Below are positions 35,380 through 46,009 of a stretch of 64,000 bases of DNA, piece after piece (the stretch's first letter is position 1; every line of letters starts with the position of its first letter). The stretch is taken from positions 12,671,001 to 12,735,000 of the forward strand of contig OY756971.1 of NCBI GenBank assembly GCA_963580455.1, written 5' to 3'. The notes beneath the pieces are model-generated. The model was not told where the DNA came from, searched no databases, and saw nothing but the letters and a program-made list of their open reading frames with translations. The position numbers were made by a program, and so were the translations under genes. The DNA comes from Euonymus europaeus. Lineage: Eukaryota; Streptophyta; Magnoliopsida; Celastrales; Celastraceae.

Positions 35380-35690
35380 GGCGATGCTCCGGGCGTGTTT
35401 TGTAAATTCTCTTCTATTGACAAATATGATAAAACTTTTCTATTTTTGCTTTTTTTTTTTTTTGGAATTTTTTTTTGGACTTTGAAGAGGAATTAAGAGA
35501 GACACATCATTCATGAAACAACTGATGTCAGGTCAAGTGACAGAGAAAGAAACGAAGGAAGGCTGATAAATGACATGTTCTAGCAGAGACACGAACATCA
35601 CAAACATTTTTGAAAAAAATATTTTCGTTGTGCTTTTTGTATTGTATTTTTTTATATATGTTTATTTTGTGTAAAAGATTCGCAAGGCTA
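35380..35690 (+). repeat. Unnamed interspersed repeat, copy 1
   Basis: It contains GAATTAAGAGAGACACATCATTCA, GTCAGGTCAAGTGACAGAGAA and GTGCTTTTTGTATTGTATTTTTTTAT blocks, shared with copies near 38.1, 39.7, 47.8 and 48.2 kb. A hairpin-like CTGGGCGATGCTCCGGG lies at its left. Confidence 0.65.
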
Positions 35691-35801
35691 CAAATTCAAA
35701 ATCTGGTTGTACGACACACTTTAAGGAGTGCGAATGAGATAGCTGATCAACTTGCAAAGGAAGGAATCAACAGAATGACGGACTTAATTTTATGGGCATG
35801 A
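35691..35801 (+). pseudogene. LINE RNase H C-terminal fragment
   Basis: The frame ends 'HTLRSANEIADQLAKEGINRM..LILWA' then stop. The 'AD.LAKEG' motif is the end of the RNase H domain that closes ORF2 of plant LINEs. Only the last 35-40 residues remain. The downstream G/T- then C/T-rich tail to about 36,570 fits a LINE 3' UTR. Confidence 0.6.
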
Positions 35802-36570
35802 CATAGAACCTGGACCTTTAATATTCTTTTGTGCATGTGGCTGCAGTATGGTGTGTTTGCGTGTTAGTTCTGGGTCCTATGTTGGTGTCTTGGTGGTGTG
35901 AATGTGGGTGTTCTGCTAGGTCCTATGTAGGTGTCTTGGGTTTGCGGGCTGGTTCGTGTATTTTTGGTGTTTTCTTCTGGGTCCTGAGTAGTGTCTGGGT
36001 TGTGTTGGTGTGGGTGTTCTTCTCTTCCTCTCTCTTTTCCTTTCTTCTCTGCTTGTGTTACCGGTATACTGGGTTGTTGGGTGGGGGTGTTCTTTTAGGT
36101 CCAGTTTTCCAAGTTGTTCTCTTCAAAGGTTATCTGTGTGTGTGTCCCTTTTATTGGGCTGGGGTGCTGCTGTGTGCTTGTCTCGCTTCTTCTCTTTTCC
36201 CTCTCTCTTCTTCTCTCTTTTATGCCCGAGTTCCTGCTTGTTTCTTTCTTCTTCTTTTTCCTCTCTTTTTCTCCATGCTTTCCCTCTTTCCTTGTCTTCT
36301 TTTATTTTATTTTTCTCTTGTGCCACCTTTTCTCCCTCCTTCTCGTCGCTCCCTTTCTTGCTTTCAATGTCTCTTGATGATCCCCCTTTTCCTCTGCTTT
36401 CTCCTCACTCTTAGCTCCCTCCTCTCTTTTCTTCCTTTTATCTTCCTCTTTTTCTCTTCCATCCTTCTTTTATTTTTTCAGGTTTTAATTTCTCAGAATC
36501 ATGCTCTTTTCTTCCTTTATCTCCCTCTTTTCTCCTCGTACTTCTTTTATTTTATCAGTTTTTAATGTCT
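35802..36570 (+). other. LINE-like 3' tail, T/C-rich
   Basis: G/T-rich then strongly CT-rich sequence follows the LINE fragment. The long open frames here are products of skewed composition and have no domain. Two related TTTATTTT.TCAG.TTTTAAT.TCTCA blocks occur at about 36,465 and 36,545. Confidence 0.4.
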
Positions 36571-36639
36571 CACAAACATGCTCAGCATGCTGCCTATATC
36601 TGAAGATTGTCCCATGCGTTTCAAGTCTTCCTTGTTGAT

Positions 36640-37118
36640 CAGTACCAAACTGTACCGGGCGGTGCGCCTAGGCGCGTTACTGTAGCGCCTAGAGCAGATT
36701 CGTTTTTTGGTGTTGTGGTTGCTCAGTGAACAATCTGGACTGAGCGTGGTTACTGTAGTGCCTAGGGCAGAATCAATTTTTGGTGTTTTTGGTTGATCTG
36801 TGACGAATCTGTACTGGGCGGGTTACTGTATCGCGCCTAGGCGGGTACTGTAGCCCCAGTACAGAGTGTGATTTCAAGAGAGATTTTGAGCGTTAGCGCC
36901 TAGGCGAGTTACTGTAATGCCTAGGCGTCCAGGCGTTTTCTGAGTTAAAATTAGAACCTAGTGTTTGTTTTTGAGTGTAAGTGTGAGTTTTGTATTCTCT
37001 CAACCAAAATAAGAAAAATCGATCACCCTTCTCCCCGTGGACGTAGGTTAAGGCCGAACCACGTAATTATTGTGTTCTTTATGCTTTGATTACTCTTTAT
37101 TTCTACTTGTGATTCTAC
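36640..37118 (+). repeat. 3' part of a copia-type LTR
   Basis: The end section 'CTCCCCGTGGACGTAGG' and 'GCCGAACCACGTAA' followed by 'TTGTGTTC' is the well-known 3' block of many plant copia LTRs. Upstream are repeated GCGCCTAGGCG and TTACTGTA words (36,665-36,930). No primer site follows directly, so this looks like a solo or truncated LTR. Confidence 0.6.
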
Positions 37119-37982
37119 ACAATCCATTGTTTGTTCTTGATTTCCAAAACAAGGGTTTCGGCGATTTGTTCAATCCGCTGCGTATTTGAGGTTCAAATCG
37201 TAACATTCCTCGCCATTGGACTCTATACAACAGGCTGTTGTGGTAGTCCTCAATTTTAATTACCATCAGGTGGCTTCGTTGTCCCAACTCCCTGGAAGCT
37301 TCGACCAACTGATCCATTGCTGTCTCTTGTTCCAGCTTGCTGTTCTTCAAGCTTGGAGGTTCACTCAAACATCGACCAGTACTGTTGATTTCCTCTCATC
37401 AGATATGAACTATTCTCATGAGAAACAAATGTGAGGGAAACAATCCATGCCATGCAGTGACCAGCTCCTCCATTGATGCTGATAAGCTCCATCATGCCAC
37501 CTTCCCTACGATTGAGCTTCTTCATGTCTGGATGTTCACACACACCGTATCAAGTCAAGTCATGTTTTGCTTTCGTTCTCCATTACTGAAGTTCTACCAC
37601 ACATCAGGTTATACAAAATGCAGTTCAAGTTTGAGCAATTAATTTCGACTGAAAATCATATAATGTTCTTTGTTGGCAGAGTTAGTCTTCATCATAGTCT
37701 TCTTCGCTTCCATTAATTTGTGAATCGTTCGCTTTAACTTCTGTTTTGTTTTTCTCAATTATTTTCCAGGCTGAATGTTCTGTTTTGCTGTTTTCGGGAG
37801 CTCACTTGCTCCTTTTTTCACCTTTTTAATTAGTTTTTCCCGAACTCATATTGAGTTGTTTTTTTTGTTAGCTATTTGGGGTATGTCCCTCGAGCTGTAT
37901 TGCTGGCCATCTGTATTGATATCCTTCTGTATTTTGCCTTCTTTTTGGAATACATTTGTGGCTTATAAAAAGAAAGAAAGTC
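37119..37982. other. No recognised gene
   Basis: A minus-strand frame at 37,090-37,368 has an N-terminus like some retroelement gag proteins, but the match is too weak to name. Nothing else is supported. Confidence 0.3.
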
Positions 37983-38239
37983 AGCAGCATTTTGTTTAGA
38001 GTGGCTTTGAGCTTTCTTTTGGTCTTTTTATATAATCAAACTTTGGTGGTTTTTTTTTCTTTTCCCATTTGTAGGAATTTTTGATCAAATTTTGTAGGGG
38101 AATTAAGTGAGAAACAAGCATTTACTTAAAAATGAAACAATTGATCATAGGTCAAGTGACAGAGAAGAAAGAAATAAAGGTTCATTAGTGACATGACGCA
38201 TGAACATTTTTTTAATACTTTTTATTTGTAACATAGCAT
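37983..38239 (+). repeat. Unnamed interspersed repeat, copy 2
   Basis: Shares TTTGTTTAGAGTGG, GGAATTAAGTGAGAAAC and GGTCAAGTGACAGAGAAGAAAGAAA blocks with the copy at 48,037-48,238. The Athila-type solo LTR inserted at its right border. Confidence 0.65.
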
Positions 38240-39624
38240 TGACCGACACTTTATTGTGTGTATGACTTACCCCAAGTGTAGGGTATCGGCAAGTAGTAAA
38301 ATTCGGGAGTCCGGAGTCGAGTCTCGAGAAGGTGTGTTTAAGTTAATTTGAAGTGGATGCAAATATAGTGTAATGATGCAACTTTCACAATGAATAACAA
38401 ATATCAAGCTTTAAAATAAACATGGGCCGATTCAATCGGTAATTTGATTTTCAATTCAAACAAGTAACGAAATCGATTCAGTTCAAACAATTAATTAAAG
38501 AACTCTAGTCCTAATCCATCATGGTAGATAATCCTCTCTCATGCTCAATGTACCCACATTCAATCATGCAAAAATAATTAAATCAAAAGCATTCAATTAA
38601 TGAAATTGGACTTGGGTTTATGATGACTTCGATACAAGTGATGTTGGTTAGAAAATCTTCAAGATTTAACGATAAATGCTTAGAATACAATACACCAAAT
38701 AATATGGATTAATGTTCCCATTTGGGCTTGGCCTAATTGTCAAACTATATTTACACTCAAAATCTCTCCAACATAACAGCAACATACTCATTTATAAACA
38801 CCCAAGTCACAACTATCAAGAAATCAAAATAAGAATTCCATAACAATAGATTCCATGGCATACATTGAGCAATCAAGATTCAAATCCACCACCTAGGATT
38901 AGGAACTAGAGATAAGGACTACTCACTCATGATTACATCAATAAACTTGCTCATATATATCAAAATCAGTATGCTTACAGAACTTTTGGATGAAAAACTC
39001 AACAAAAGCTTGAGAGAAGAAATGCTGGAAAAATGATGAAAAGCTTGGCTGCCTCCAATGGTGAATGCCTCCTCCCACCCCAAAACTAGGGTTTTTACAA
39101 TTAACTTTGATGTTTAAAACCTATTCTATCCTTACAAATTCATTCCCCATTGGTTACAATTTAAATCTCCCCAAAATGTCCTTCAAAAATTGATTTCCGA
39201 AATGCAGAATCGCGGCCGACGTCCGGACGGATATTGAATATGTCCCATCTCAAGAGTAATCCGTCCCGACGGATTATTATCCGTCGGGACGGATCCGTCC
39301 GGACGGCCAAAAGTGGCGTCCGGACGGATGACCATTGTTTGCATTCTGCCTCCATTTCTTTGTAATCTGTCCGAACGGGCTTGTTATCCGTCCGGACGGA
39401 CCTTCTTAGATTGATGCAAGACCTTCTTAGATTGATGCAAGACCTTCTTTTCTTCTTCCTTCAAGTGTTCCAATGCCTCTTCTAATAATTTAACTCCATA
39501 TGAGCCATTTTCTGCAAAATTTAATGAAGACATGGTAAGAAGCTTAACAACAAATTAAATGAATTATTAAAGTCTAAATACCTCATAATTCTATTATGAA
39601 AATCCCAATTATGAGGTATTATCA
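38240..39624 (-). mobile_element. Solo LTR, Athila-like gypsy type
   Basis: 1,385 bp. On minus it starts TGATAATACCTCATAATTGG and ends GTGTCGGTCA. Identical 5-mers flank it: AGCAT at 38,235-38,239 and AGCAT at 39,625-39,629. The 'CCCCAAGTGTAGGGTATCGGCAAG' region near the left end resembles the corresponding end of the LTR at 48,239. It contains a cluster of TCCGTCCGGACGGA-like palindromes at 39,215-39,405. No coding region remains. Confidence 0.9.
39215..39405. repeat. Cluster of CCGTCCGGACGG palindromes in the solo LTR
   Basis: At least five copies of GTCCGGACGG or CCGTCCCGACGG-like words occur in under 200 bp, several as full palindromes. A 21-bp direct duplication (ACCTTCTTAGATTGATGCAAG) follows at about 39,400-39,441. 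Confidence 0.8.
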
Positions 39625-39850
39625 AGCATTCGCTTACAAATGAAACAATTTATCACATCTCAAGTGATAAGGAAAAAGAGAGGTTGAGTGACATGACGTA
39701 CACGAACACCATGTACAACTTTTTTAATGTTTTTTATTTATCTTTTGTAATGTTTTTTATATGTTTATTTTTGTTTTAACTTTTAGCTTAGACGGTGATC
39801 AAATCAGTTATTTTTGGAGAGAGAGACTTCAAGCACGAAATAACATGGTT
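39625..39850 (+). repeat. Unnamed interspersed repeat, copy 3
   Basis: Begins right after the solo LTR with GCTTACAAATGAAACAATTTATCA and continues with the CAAGTGATAAGGAAAAAGAG, GACATGACG and 'GGTGATCAAATCAGT' blocks of the family. Confidence 0.6.
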
Positions 39851-40700
39851 ATTTCAATCATGAGGGCTTAATTTTGTTGGTTTATAATCTTTAGAGAAAA
39901 ATGGAAAGTGCTTAAATGATGACAGTGAACTGTGAGATTACGCATAAAACACACGTCAATCGAATGAGTTTATTCAACTTTTTATTTTGTCTTGTTGGGA
40001 GTGATTTTTTTTATTAATAATATCAAGTAACATCATTTGATTGGACTTCCACAGTGCGAATTGGTTTTCGTAGGGCTGTCAATTTTTTTTATATGGATTA
40101 TGATAAATAAACATCCCCAATATTAAATCCCCCTATCCCTATGACATGACAACACACAAAATTGATGAAATTTTGATCCCAACAATTATTTATGCAATAA
40201 TGACATATCAAATTTTATTAATTAATTAATTAACACTCAAATTGATGTAATCTTGGTCCCAACAATCATTTGTGCAATTATTACATATCAAATTTAATTA
40301 ATTAATTAATTATTGAGGTTGATTTATTTAGTTTATTTTCTTATTGTTACACTTTTTTTTTGACACTTATACATGATTTATTAAGCTTTCTGGGTTAAAA
40401 AAAATGTTGTTTCTCAACTTTTACTTTTTTTTTAATTTACAATTTTTTTTAATAAAAACGCATGGTTTTCTTAATATCTACATATTGTGAATATTCAATT
40501 TGGATCATAATATATCCACATATATGAATCATAATTTGATGCAGCAACTTTTAAATAAAAAAAATATGAAAAATTCATAAATGTATAATAAATTGGAGAA
40601 ATTTTATTACTACATATATTTAATCAAGCACACGAACAAAATTATCGGAAGAAAACATAGATCGTACTGACTGCATATAAGCATCAAACCGCTCCACATA
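39851..40700. other. AT-rich stretch, no gene seen
   Basis: Contains a diverged duplication: TTAATTAATTAATTAA with ACATATCAAATTT occurs twice (about 40,205-40,230 and 40,283-40,310). Nothing codes. Confidence 0.4.
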
Positions 40701-40709
40701 CGGAGTAGC

Positions 40710-41240
40710 TCATGTAGCTGCACAATCATACCTACAGTAAACCCACCCAGGGAATATGGGAGGCATTGGATAATCCCTCATCAAACTAACTTGGACATAA
40801 TGGTTATCATTTACGTGTCCTATTGAGATAGCAATGTGCTGGAATGGTGGTGGGGGAGTTGTACGAAATGGTAGATATGCCACGCTCTCTTTAGGGGATA
40901 GAACGTGTAATATCACATTATATGTGGAAGCAATTAACAGACCCATGTCAGGCATTGTCATCCAGTGCTGGTACGGTGCTTCAACTTCATTTTGAAAAAA
41001 GTTCAATGAGTGTCTAACAGCACACGTTCTCTCATAACCACCAAGTATTTCAACATATTGTCCCCAAAATGTGTCCATCTCTGCTATCAAGTTATATCGA
41101 ACATTGAGCCATTCATCCTCCTGATGACCAAGAGACACAGCAATCGATCGAAACCCGCAATTTCCATCTCCTCTCACATCTTGTACATCCCTAATGTATG
41201 GATGCAATATAGCTGGGAACTGATCAATATATATAGTAGT
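40710..41240 (-). CDS. OTU-type deubiquitinase-like domain
   Basis: The open stretch carries 'VRGDGNCGFRSIAVSLG', the OTU active-site block with nucleophile Cys, and 'HYVQVSL' near the end with the catalytic His. Both residues are present, so the active site is intact even though the frame upstream is broken. It lies directly downstream of the SWIM finger and linker of the transposase. OTU enzymes cleave ubiquitin or related modifiers; the substrate here is unknown. Confidence 0.8.
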   Translation of the reverse strand, partial: TTIYIDQFPAILHPYIRDVQDVRGDGNCGFRSIAVSLGHQEDEWLNVRYNLIAEMDTFWGQYVEILGGYERTCAVRHSLNFFQNEVEAPYQHWMTMPDMGLLIASTYNVILHVLSPKESVAYLPFRTTPPPPFQHIAISIGHVNDNHYVQVSLMRDYPMPPIFPGWVYCRYDCAAT

Positions 41241-43550
41241 AAAGAGTATTTTTTCTTTCTCGGTCTCGAACTTCCTTGTGTTGAAATAGACTGAGTATTG
41301 TAAATAGAGGAACAACTGTGTCTTGCTTGTTCGTTAGAATTGAAAAAATCATGCTCAAAGATCTTTGAATCTGGGCGTTCCAATGCAAAGCTGTGTCGGT
41401 GAAGTTACCTTTGCTGAACAAAATCACTATGATCAACAACACGTGCAGCTGGATTGTTCTGGGTGGTGGTGGGTACCTTTTTCTTTGTGGAGGGGCGCCC
41501 TCTAGTGTTGGTCTTCACAGCTGGTTCACGAAGAGAAGTGCTAGAAGGTCTGAATATGTCCCTCAACTTCCTTAGCCAACTTACTTTAACATGTCTTGTC
41601 TGCTTTTTGAACTGTTCTGTGAACATCTGTACATCGGCGGTACATTCAATGTCATCCTCTTCAAGTGAATCACATGGTAGTAGATCAAGCTTTCTCCAAA
41701 ATTGATCGATGGCATCAAGCGGTATAGACTGACCTTTGCTCACATACACGGCTAATTCGTGAGCACATGGTAGTCCGTAGCTCCTACGAATTTGACATCT
41801 GCAACTGTAAGCAACCTCTTCAACTTCATTTGACCGCTCAAACTCCATCCAAATAAGATCCAAAGCCTCGATTGAAACAAAACCATGTAAATTCTGAAAA
41901 TAATATATGTTGAACCGGTGTGGCACAATGGTTTTGCTTCGCTCAATACTTGCCTTGATAGCTGTGTCTTGAGACTGGATAACCTTATGAATCCACGATA
42001 CGGATCGCTCAATGTCTGACTGTGACGAGCACAAATATCTTTTCAGCTTAGCATGCTGACTCTCAACCCTATTAGTTGTGTGATTTCCGTAATGCAGATA
42101 TTTGTCAGTCCAAGCGGATATGAACATCTCCTTATATGGTGTCAACCACACATCTTTCAAATAGTTAATCACTGCCGGAAACTTCTGTAAGACTACTTCG
42201 AGGCGTGTTATATTGCTCATGTACGCACTCTCATTTTCATATTCGAGCACCGTACTCCACATGCGATAGAATGCATTCCAGGCTCTACTGTCTTGTATTG
42301 ATGGCCTGCATTTAGTTAAAATATTTTGATAAATGTGCCATCTACATAGTAGTTTCGAAGCCTCGGGAAATACCTTAGCGCACGCTTTCATCAAGCCCAA
42401 CTCTCTGTCTGTAACAATCACTCGTGGACCAATGCATCCGTGCATTACAGATCGAACGCATTCCAAAGCCCAAGTATAATTGGTCTCTTTCTCTGAGTGT
42501 AACTATGCAAATGCTATGCAAAATGTCTGACTGGTTGAAGTGACACCGACAATTTCAAGGAGAGGCAACTTATACCTGTTTGTCTGATATGTCGCATCCA
42601 TTAACAACACATGAGGGAATGCATGCAATCGCCCGAGTGCGTCAGGATGTGCGAAGTACAAATCTTCAAGCTCATTGGTTGAAGGGTTTGACCGATAATG
42701 GAAAACATAGCCATGTTCGGTGAGGAATGTCAACACAGCTTGCATCTGTGATTGTCCTGATTTCTCAGCAGTCTTGTGTTTCAGCTTAGCATTGCGTATG
42801 GTTCTGATTGTTGACACATTGTTTGGATCTCGTTTTTTCAATTCCGTCAATATGTCCCGTGGCTTGGCATTCTGCGCAGACATGTCAATCATCACCTGAA
42901 TTTTAGACTCAGAAAGTCGCCCAGGGTATGGATGTCCCTCCATATATAATGCAGGAGCATGGTTGTGTTCCGCACACACCACCTCCACCTTCCAATCATT
43001 GTCTAGCTTCATTTTTCGTCCTCTCAATTTGAATGGACAATCTATTTTTTTCGTGCCAGTCTGCTTCGTTGAGGGTTTTTTTGCTTTGGTAATTACCACC
43101 GCGATCACATTTGAATTGTAATTTGTGTTTCTTACCGAGCCCACCAATATTTGATCTACTGATGATGATGATATATCCCAATTGGCGTCCGACTTGTTGA
43201 ACCCAATCGATCAAACTTTGCCGTGATTTGAACACCTGAAAATGTATTAGTTTTTTTTTAGAAAGTTACTGATATTCATTCAACCTAACACAAACACTCA
43301 TATTTTGATTGAATAAAATATTATACCATATCAGTTTCAAATTCACATCTATCGTCAACCTCAATATTCTCTGCCATCTTATTCGCATCTTCATCTTCTT
43401 GCTTTATTTCAGATGGGACAAAATAACCCTGCCAATAATGTAATTAAAGATTGAAAAAAAAAAAAAAATTACTAACTCAGTATTTGTATTTACATGTTCA
43501 GTTGAACTGCTTGCCGGCTGGTAGTTGAAAAAATCATCTATGTAGTCCAT
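40710..43550 (-). pseudogene. FAR1-like MULE transposase joined to an OTU-type protease domain
   Basis: Minus-strand gene. Small 5' exons (43,550-43,494 and 43,428-43,327) are followed by a large coding part from 43,235. Domains in order: a FAR1-type DNA-binding domain ('FKSRQSLIDWV', 'CPFKLRGRKMK', 'VVCAEHNH'); MULE DDE transposase ('LLMDATYQTNRY' first Asp, 'VIVTDREL' second Asp, 'LLCRWHIYQNI', 'TTNRVESQHAKLK' with the Glu); a SWIM finger ('YSCRCQIRRSYGLPCAHELA'); an RGRPS linker; and an OTU domain (41,230-40,710) with Asp-Cys in 'GDGNCGFRS' and His in 'NHYVQVSL'. Damage: a frame change at the T7 run 43,076-43,082, a TAG at 42,500-42,502, and frame changes near 41,405 and 41,240. Plant databases often label this architecture as a 'PKS-NRPS hybrid synthetase-like' protein; that name should not be taken literally. 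Confidence 0.85.
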
Positions 43551-43719
43551 ATCTGCACATGAATAGTTGATTATATAAACAGTTGAGCTATTGAAGCCAA
43601 AACTTAAGCCATTAATAAAATTATCCAAATTGAGTTTTAAAATAAAGAAATAATTTTGTGGTATAAAAAAAAAGTCAAACTTTATTGCAAAAATAAAACT
43701 TTGAAATACAAACAATATA

Positions 43720-45109
43720 TGATTCTAAACAAATGAAAAGACAAAAGTGGAGTAGTCTGGATTTTTTCAAGCAAGATTTTTTACTTTGATCCAGTAAAAA
43801 AGCCCTACAAACACATAGGTCTGTATGTGAATTGTGTAATATATGAATTTTAATTTTACATACCCAAGAGACATATACATACAACTACATAACAGCAAAT
43901 GCATATATATACACTGATATTAAATTTAGTAAAAGTATAACCTATCCAGTTCTCTCCAATAATCCAAACTAAACACATATTAAGAACTAGTACTTAATTT
44001 GAAGAGAATGTCATCTGACAGTTCATCCAATTTTTTTCCCATTTTTTATTTCATGATACATCCTCACACTGAAAAACTTAATACTTATAATGCAATTCCC
44101 TCAGTTCAATCTGACGAGACAAAAGAGGCCTATGTTGCAGTAATTTCCCTGGTCTAGAATTTGCCATGCCCTTGTCAAAATCATTCAAAATGAAACACTT
44201 TTTATTAGGGGAAAAAAGATAATTGAAATAATGTTCTAATCTTAATCAGCAATGTGACACTGGTCATGCTCAAAAAAATCTAAAGCATCTTCCTTGGAGA
44301 CAACTGTAAGCAAAAGAATAGAAATTACCCTTAGAATTTCTTGTGCAATTTGCCCACAAGCTTGATGTTCAAATAATTGTCTCTGCTGGCTCTCCAAGTA
44401 GTTGCAGAAAAAAGGCCGAAGAGGGCATCATACATAGATTTGGGTAGGATGGATCTTGATAAATTTTAGAAAATAGAAAGACGAGCGAGATAGTATTTGA
44501 TCAATTATACCAGAGAAATTTGGAAGTGGGCGACTTATATAGAGAAAATTTACCCTCATTTATTTTACTCGGCTTTATCTCTTCTCCCCGCCGGACCCTC
44601 CCTGTACAACTCATGTTATTCCACCAGGCGCCCCCCTCCCCCTCCCCGGGCACAACTCATGTAAGTTATTCCACCAGGACGACGCCCCCCACTCCAAAAA
44701 GACCTGACCGGTACTCTTTTTGAGGAAAAGTAGTGGGCCTAATACCTGCAAAAGCATGATTAATATTCACGACAAAAACATCAAATTGATTCCATAGAGC
44801 AGTCAAATCATCAAGTGTCAAATAATAGTGTTTCAATCGGTGGACATTTATTAACCATTAGATTTAAAAAAAAGTACGCAGTAGGTAGGGGGGTTTACAT
44901 ATAGGCGGGTGGGGGGGGGGGGGGAAGGGGGTTGATATAATACTACCCTTTTTTATATTGACATATATGATAAAACTTTTGTATTTTAATTTTTTTTCCT
45001 TATATATCATTCCAGCGACTATTATTTCGTAATCTAGCATTGAATTCTAAATATTTCCTAAGTTACCTCTCCTATCCGACATGGTAAGCCAACCCAAAAG
45101 GCTTGTCTA
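43720..45109. other. No recognised gene; low-complexity features
   Basis: A direct duplication of ACAACTCATG..TTATTCCACCAGG lies at about 44,607-44,680. A G-run of about 15 lies in 44,911-44,926. The rest is AT-rich. Confidence 0.5.
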
Positions 45110-45117
45110 CTTTTCAC

Positions 45118-45638
45118 CAAGGTTATTAAAACAGGACCGGTGATCGAACCGAAAAATATTTGGTTCATGGTTCAATGGTCCAACCGGGGTTCAACCGTGG
45201 TTCGAACCAGGTTCAATGTTATTAATTATTATATATATTTATTTAAAATAATACTCATAATGATGTAGAAATATATATACATTTGACAAAATAATATATA
45301 TTTTTACATTGTATACATTATAATATGTGTTTAAACTTTTAAAAACACTATATATTCAATAAATGTATAATATTAGTCATAAAAAGGCTTATAGTTAGTG
45401 GTTGTAGTCATGTCTTAACACTTAGAGGTCACTAGTTCGAATCCCACCAAAAGCAAGTTTCAAAAAATATTTTTTTAAATTAATGTAAACGAACCGAAAT
45501 GGTTTGAACCGGCCGGTTCGAAAAAAATGACAGGTTGGAAATTTCACCGGTTCACAAGTCCCGAACCGGACCGGAGAGATGACCGGAACCGGTCGAACCG
45601 GTTCGACCGGCCGATCCGGTCCGGTTTTAATAACCTTG
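45118..45638. mobile_element. hAT-type MITE, 521 bp
   Basis: Terminal inverted repeats start CAAGGTTATTAAAAC on both ends and match at 22 of the first 23 bases. A perfect 8-bp target duplication, CTTTTCAC, flanks it (45,110-45,117 and 45,639-45,646). Length, TIR and TSD all fit the hAT superfamily. Subterminal regions are full of AACCGG/CCGGTT words. The interior carries a tRNA-like stretch (45,387-45,450). Confidence 0.92.
45387..45450 (+). other. tRNA-like stretch with B box inside the MITE
   Basis: 'TAGTTCGAATCCCACC' is a near-perfect pol III B box. It is preceded by 'TTATAGTTAGTGGTTG', which resembles a decayed A box. It could be a tRNA fossil or SINE piece captured by the MITE. It is not a functional tRNA gene. 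Confidence 0.4.
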
Positions 45639-46009
45639 CTTTTCACTCAACGTTTGACTGCTTCTACTTCTACTGAGACAACACAATGACACACTAAAAC
45701 CAATACTGACTCATGACCTTGACTCAATAGGGGCCACATAACTTTCTTTTGTGAAGCTTTATAACTTTGTATTGTCATATTTTGTTTTGACTCTCTCAAG
45801 CTTGTTTGTTCCAATAATTACAAAATTGCCAAGTTTTTATTTATTTTGTCATTTATCCAAGGGATTAAACATTATAGGCTTTTAAATACGTTATCAACAA
45901 CTTTCTATCTCATTCAATTATCAATTTCACACTCAAAGTCCTTGCCTTTCCTCTCACCTCTCAACTCCCACTTCAGTAATTTTTTTCTATCTCCTATCTC
46001 CCAAGGTTC

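Noticed and set aside
35831..36565. 244-residue hydrophobic open frame
   Set aside because: Made of Phe/Leu/Ser/Cys from T/C-rich tail sequence, overlapping equally long frames; no start context or family match.
40560..44000. Terminal inverted repeats and 9-bp duplication for the FAR1-OTU MULE
   Set aside because: I looked on both sides of the gene and found no convincing pair of ends, so no element boundary is claimed.
45387..45450. A functional tRNA gene
   Set aside because: The B box is good but the A box and acceptor stem do not form, and it sits inside a MITE.
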